Assembly (NCBI GenBank): GCA_039621445.1
Contig: CP154957.1
Span: 30,161,778-30,225,777 of the forward strand
Direction of reading: 5' to 3'
Source: Euglena gracilis
Taxonomy: Eukaryota > Euglenida > Euglenophyceae > Euglenales
Length of the DNA stretch: 64,000 nucleotides
Shown: one piece after another, positions 60,850 to 64,000 of the stretch
Position numbering within the stretch: position 1 is the stretch's first letter
Layout: every line of letters starts with the position of its first letter
Made by a program: the position numbers and the translations under genes
Notes under the pieces: generated by a model
The model's input: the letters and a program-made list of their open reading frames with translations, nothing else
Told to the model about the DNA's origin: nothing
The model's database searches: none

Positions 60850-61900
60850 GAATAATGTTCGTAACCGTGTCGTTCAGGTGGGTAGTCAGGTAGTAACCAT
60901 CGTTGTGCGGTTTCAGAAACTGGGACCGCGCCCTCAGAATTCTAAAACAGAATTGCAAAGCACCAAACCCTGTAACCTTGAATTAGGAACCAGTTACTTT
61001 CGCTAAGCTTTCGCTAGCTCTGAGATTCTCTCTTTGTCTTATGGTTTAACCATGCCACTGTGTACAGCCCGGCCGTAGCCAGATTGTAGGCCGTAGCCCA
61101 TTGTATCTGGTACAGAGAAGTCACCATTATCATAAGACTTTCCAGAAAGAGACGAGCATGACGAACATCTAATAGCAAGTCAATTATCAATTGCCAATTC
61201 GACTTGAATGAACAATGCAGCCGAGAAGAAGTTGAAATTCATCACACGACCTGAATAACTGGAGCAGAAGTCGCCGCAGCAGCTGGAGAACCTGGAAGTG
61301 CGGACGAAACGTGGCGAACCGTGGCCGCCCCTTCCGCACAGATCCCATCGTCATTTTTTTCCCAGAAAAAAGCATACCCACTGAATGACCAGAAAGAGGA
61401 AGTACCCCCAAGTCCAATACGGGCAGAACCATCTGGGCACTTGAGCGTGAAAGCCAAGCAACATGGGACAAAAGAAACCGAGAGGACAGGCCCCACAAGG
61501 CCCAACAGCTTCCAGGACATCTTTCAAACAAAAGTGGGGAATTTGGAGTCAAGGACAAGGTGGTGGTCATTAGGGCTAATTCCACAGGCATTTCCCAACA
61601 GGGAGGGGAAGAAAAGTTCAGTCAAAGCCCCCAAACTTTGTAGCACAACATCCCCTTATAAGGGCTGGGAAACAAGGACAAGCACAGCCCCATGGAGGGG
61701 AGGCCAAAGCCATGTGGAGCAGAATTTATTTGAATTACATTTGCACGGCCATGCAGACCAACAAGTGCAGGGCCATGGGGGACGGTGTTTACATGGCCAT
61801 GGTGGCCAGCATTTAACAAGCCAGGGAGGCCAGTTCGTCAACAAGGCGCATGGGGGCAAAAGGGACGGTTCATCAATGGCCCCCCACAAGCGCAAGGTGC
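60850..61900. other. Open region without recognised gene
   Basis: A + frame of 198 codons (61321-61917) and a - frame of 134 codons (61187-61591) overlap. Neither shows a domain. GGCCATG repeats occur at 61745-61810. On the - strand this is downstream of the retrotransposon, so it could include its 3' LTR, but no LTR boundary was found. Confidence 0.35.
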
Positions 61901-61919
61901 AAACCTCGTACAAATGAAC

Positions 61920-62400
61920 TGCGCCCCCCTGGGCCTTTTTTCGGCGCCCCCCCCCCCGCCCCCTGGGGTCTGGGCGGCCCCCCTGAGCCGCTTTTCGGCC
62001 CCCCTCCCTTTGCGGTCCTGGGTGGCCCCCCTGGGCCGCTTTTTTTGGCGCCCCCCCCCCCTGGGGTCTGGGCGGCCCCCCTGGGCCGTTCTTCGGCGCC
62101 CCTCCCCCCTTGGGGTCGCGGGCGGCCCCCCTGGGCCGCACTTTCGGCGCCCCCCCCCCCCTGGGGTCGTGGGCGGCCCTTCCTGGGCCGCTCTTGGGTT
62201 CCCCCCCCCCCGGGGTCTGGGCGGCCCCCTGGCCGCTTTTCTTTTCTATCTTTCTGTTTTTTTGCCGGCCCCCCTGGGCCGTGCGTGCCCCCCCCCCGGG
62301 GTGGTCTTGGGCGCCCCCCCCCCCGGGCCGCTCTTGGGTGCCCCTGGGTCTTCTCTGGGCCCCCTTTGCCCCCGGGGTCGGTGGGGTCCCCCCCCTTTGG
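61920..62400. repeat. GC-rich minisatellite (GGCGGCCCCCCTGGGCCG units)
   Basis: About nine degenerate units of 45-55 bp: CTGGGGTCTGGGCGGCCCCC, CTGGGCCGCTTTTCGGCGCC and a C run. The proline/glycine/arginine-rich open frames on both strands (up to 274 codons) are translations of the array. Confidence 0.9.
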
Positions 62401-62719
62401 GTCCCCTGGTCGTTTCCCCTCTTTCTTTGCTCGCCTCTCCCCGGGGCTTTCGCCCCCGTGCTTCGTCGCTCTCCTCTCCTCTCCTCTCTCTCTCATCTCT
62501 GGGCTCTCTCCGGTCTCCCTTCTCCTGGCTCGGCCTCGGCGGGCTCACCGTGACTCAGCTTCGGTTGGGGAAGGGAAGGGAGGGGTGGCACACCAGTATA
62601 AGAGGTTAAGTTGGTTGGTGAGAAGCCTCCACAGTATCCATCAGGTCAGTAGGGGGTGAGCCAGCTGCCGCCGACGTCACAGAATACCCTCACGACGACA
62701 GCACAGCATGATCATCTGC

Positions 62720-63553
62720 TCAGCTCATGCGCGCGCGCTGCCGGCCGCCTGTCCTGAGCGTTGAAGGCGAGGGGAAGGAACAGAAAGATGAACTGGAACA
62801 CGAGCACCATGGAGAAAATCCCAGTTTGACGCCAGGCCTTTTCCATTTCCCCATGGGGTGTGGGCAGGGGGCTTGGGTGGCCTCCTTGTTGGGAAGGAAG
62901 GGCCGGGTCGCACCGTGGCCATGCAGGGGCACGCCTCCGGTGGTGGTGCCCCCTCGCCGCAGGGACGGGTCATGGGGGTGCACGGGAACGGGGCCCCCTG
63001 GTGAGAGGGGGGGATCCCGAGCTGGGGCGTCCCTGCGGGTCGACACGCGGGGGCGGCGACCTCTACCCGTGGGGGCAGGAGAGACTCGGGGACCGGGTCT
63101 CTGAGGTACGCCTGGACTGCGGGATGGGTACGCGTGGGACATGGGGAGTGATGGGGTGGTGGACGGTGGGGCAAGGGCAAGGGAAGCGCGGGAGAGCGCA
63201 TCCCTCGCAGACGCGGATCGCACGGAGGCGGGGCGCTCGCCGCTCACGGGCTGCCGGTGGACCCTGACCGGGTACCTGGGGTGGGCCGCTTGTTGGGGAC
63301 CCGCCGGGCCAGCGTCTCCTCCGTCTTCTTGGTCTCGATCTCCTTCGTCTCCTCCATCACCTTCATAATCGTCTCCAGAATCATCACCTTCTCGACATAA
63401 ATCTCCGTCCTCGGTATCCTGCCACTTCCACTCCTCTGGTGGCTCCTCCCAGGACAGCCCAAACTCCTTCTCCTTCTCCTTCTCGATCTCCACCGCGTGG
63501 CAGATGGCGATGTGGGCTTCCTCCGGGAACCTTGAGAGGTACTTCATGATGTC
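62720..63553 (-). CDS. In-frame continuation of pol after an amber codon: acidic/proline-rich tail
   Basis: Directly after TAG the same frame runs 277 codons: DIMKYLSRFPEEAHIAICHA, then a Glu/Trp-rich EEPPEEWKWQDTEDGD, an acidic DDSGDDYEGDGGDEGDRD run and a long Pro/Arg/Ser-rich tail. A single C-to-T change (CAG to TAG) would explain the stop. Read-through is the alternative. The last two-thirds are low complexity. Confidence 0.65.
   Translation of the reverse strand, partial: DIMKYLSRFPEEAHIAICHAVEIEKEKEKEFGLSWEEPPEEWKWQDTEDGDLCREGDDSGDDYEGDGGDEGDRDQEDGGDAGPAGPQQAAHPRYPVRVHRQPVSGERPASVRSASARDALSRASLALAPPSTTPSLPMSHAYPSRSPGVPQRPGPRVSPAPTGRGRRPRVSTRRDAPARDPPLSPGGPVPVHPHDPSLRRGGTTTGGVPLHGHGATRPFLPNKEATQAPCPHPMGKWKRPGVKLGFSPWCSCSSSSFCSFPSPSTLRTGGRQRARMS
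63200..63480. repeat. CTCCTTCTC / TCATCACC-rich low-complexity stretch
   Basis: Pyrimidine-rich on the + strand, encoding the acidic run on the - strand. Contains CTTCTCCTTCTCCTTCTC at about 63465-63485. Confidence 0.6.
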
Positions 63554-64000
63554 CTACTTGATGTCGTGTTCGACGAAGTACGACACGATCGGGGAGGCGT
63601 ACCGGTGGAAGAAGTGCCTCAGCGGCTCCCACGTCTTCTCCTCGTACCCCAGCCACTTGACGAGGAACTCGAGGTCGCCGTTGGCATCGCGCCGATGGGT
63701 GACCACCGCCTCCACCTCCCACTCGTCCAGCCGGGAACCCTCCTCCGGCCTGGATTGGCGGAAGTGGAAGAGGCGGAGCGGTGGCCCCATGAGGGCTGGA
63801 TCGTGGCGGTAGCTCTTGATTTGGGATCGGTGGGCCACCAGCTTCCGGCCATCCTCCATCTGGAGCACGTACGTGTGCTCACTGGTGCGCTCTGCCACCA
63901 CGCACGGCCCGATCCAGTACGTCTCCAGCTTCTGCCCGGTGCGGGTGCGCGGGCGGAGGTACCAGACCTTGTCGTTGATCTGCAGCTCCGGCAGCTCCTT
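63554..64000 (-). CDS. Integrase C-terminus with chromodomain (partial pol)
   Basis: The 148 codons visible open with INDKVWYLRPRTRTGQKLET and YWIGPCVVAERTSEHTYVLQ, the small SH3-like barrel that follows the integrase catalytic core. The chromodomain follows: WEVEAVVTHRRDANGDLEFL then VKWLGYEEKTWEP, with the aromatic residues expected of a methyl-lysine reader. In chromoviruses this domain steers integration to chromatin marks. The frame stops at TAG (63554-63556), and the same frame continues beyond it. The 5' end is outside the window. Confidence 0.92.
   Translation of the reverse strand, partial: KELPELQINDKVWYLRPRTRTGQKLETYWIGPCVVAERTSEHTYVLQMEDGRKLVAHRSQIKSYRHDPALMGPPLRLFHFRQSRPEEGSRLDEWEVEAVVTHRRDANGDLEFLVKWLGYEEKTWEPLRHFFHRYASPIVSYFVEHDIK

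Larger units (their letters stand above)
62720..64000 (-). mobile_element. Ty3/gypsy chromovirus-type retrotransposon, 3' part (truncated by window edge)
   Basis: The - strand carries the end of a pol gene running in from beyond 64000, followed in the same frame by a long low-complexity tail to 62720. The combination of integrase C-terminal barrel plus chromodomain defines chromoviruses. The 3' LTR should lie below 62720, but no TG...CA boundary was identified. Confidence 0.85.

Noticed and set aside
61785-62659. Two overlapping 270-codon Pro/Gly/Leu-rich open frames on the + strand
   Set aside because: They arise from the GC minisatellite and are matched by equally long frames on the other strand.

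Overview
The window is eukaryotic, intron-bearing and dominated by repeats. There is no bacterial-type gene packing, and G or C homopolymer runs of 8-15 bases recur throughout. The only clearly cellular gene is a multi-exon gene on the + strand whose exons join in phase. It carries the C-terminal signature of VIRMA/Virilizer, a subunit of the m6A mRNA methyltransferase complex, which points to an animal or a close relative. The species cannot be named from the sequence.

0-7.2 kb: a three-level nest of DNA transposons. A Tc1/mariner element (1274-7130) was split by a 4.26-kb TIR element (1531-5788, 5-bp target duplication TCCAG). That element was in turn invaded by a hAT-like element (2097-3468, 8-bp target duplication GCGTAAAT) carrying what looks like a captured host exon.

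7.2-26.6 kb: no convincing host gene. It holds simple repeats, a dispersed family related to one near 12 and 19.5 kb, large GC-rich palindromes, three same-strand copies of a repeat family (here at 20 and 23.5-24.7 kb, again at 39 kb), and the first copy (21.2-22.9 kb) of an element encoding a decayed PHD-finger protein.

26.6-32.0 kb: a nearly complete 5.4-kb DNA transposon with about 170-bp terminal inverted repeats built from GACCCTAGGGTCG palindromes. It contains an intron-bearing DDE transposase-like gene, broken by a frameshift, and a 77-bp minisatellite.

32.0-41.7 kb: an inverted second copy of the PHD-finger element with its own MITE insertion, GTACGTACC-rich repeat blocks around a 1.8-kb tandem array with an internal inversion, and the third copy of the 20/24-kb family. 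A 13-N assembly gap lies at 41702-41714.

43.1-59.2 kb: the VIRMA-like gene. Its exons are short and GC-rich, its introns 0.2-2.3 kb, and the introns host several small TIR elements, palindromes and long microsatellites.

59.2-64 kb: unrecognised ORFs, a GC-rich minisatellite, and on the - strand the 3' end of a Ty3/gypsy chromovirus pol gene (integrase tail plus chromodomain), interrupted by one in-frame amber codon.
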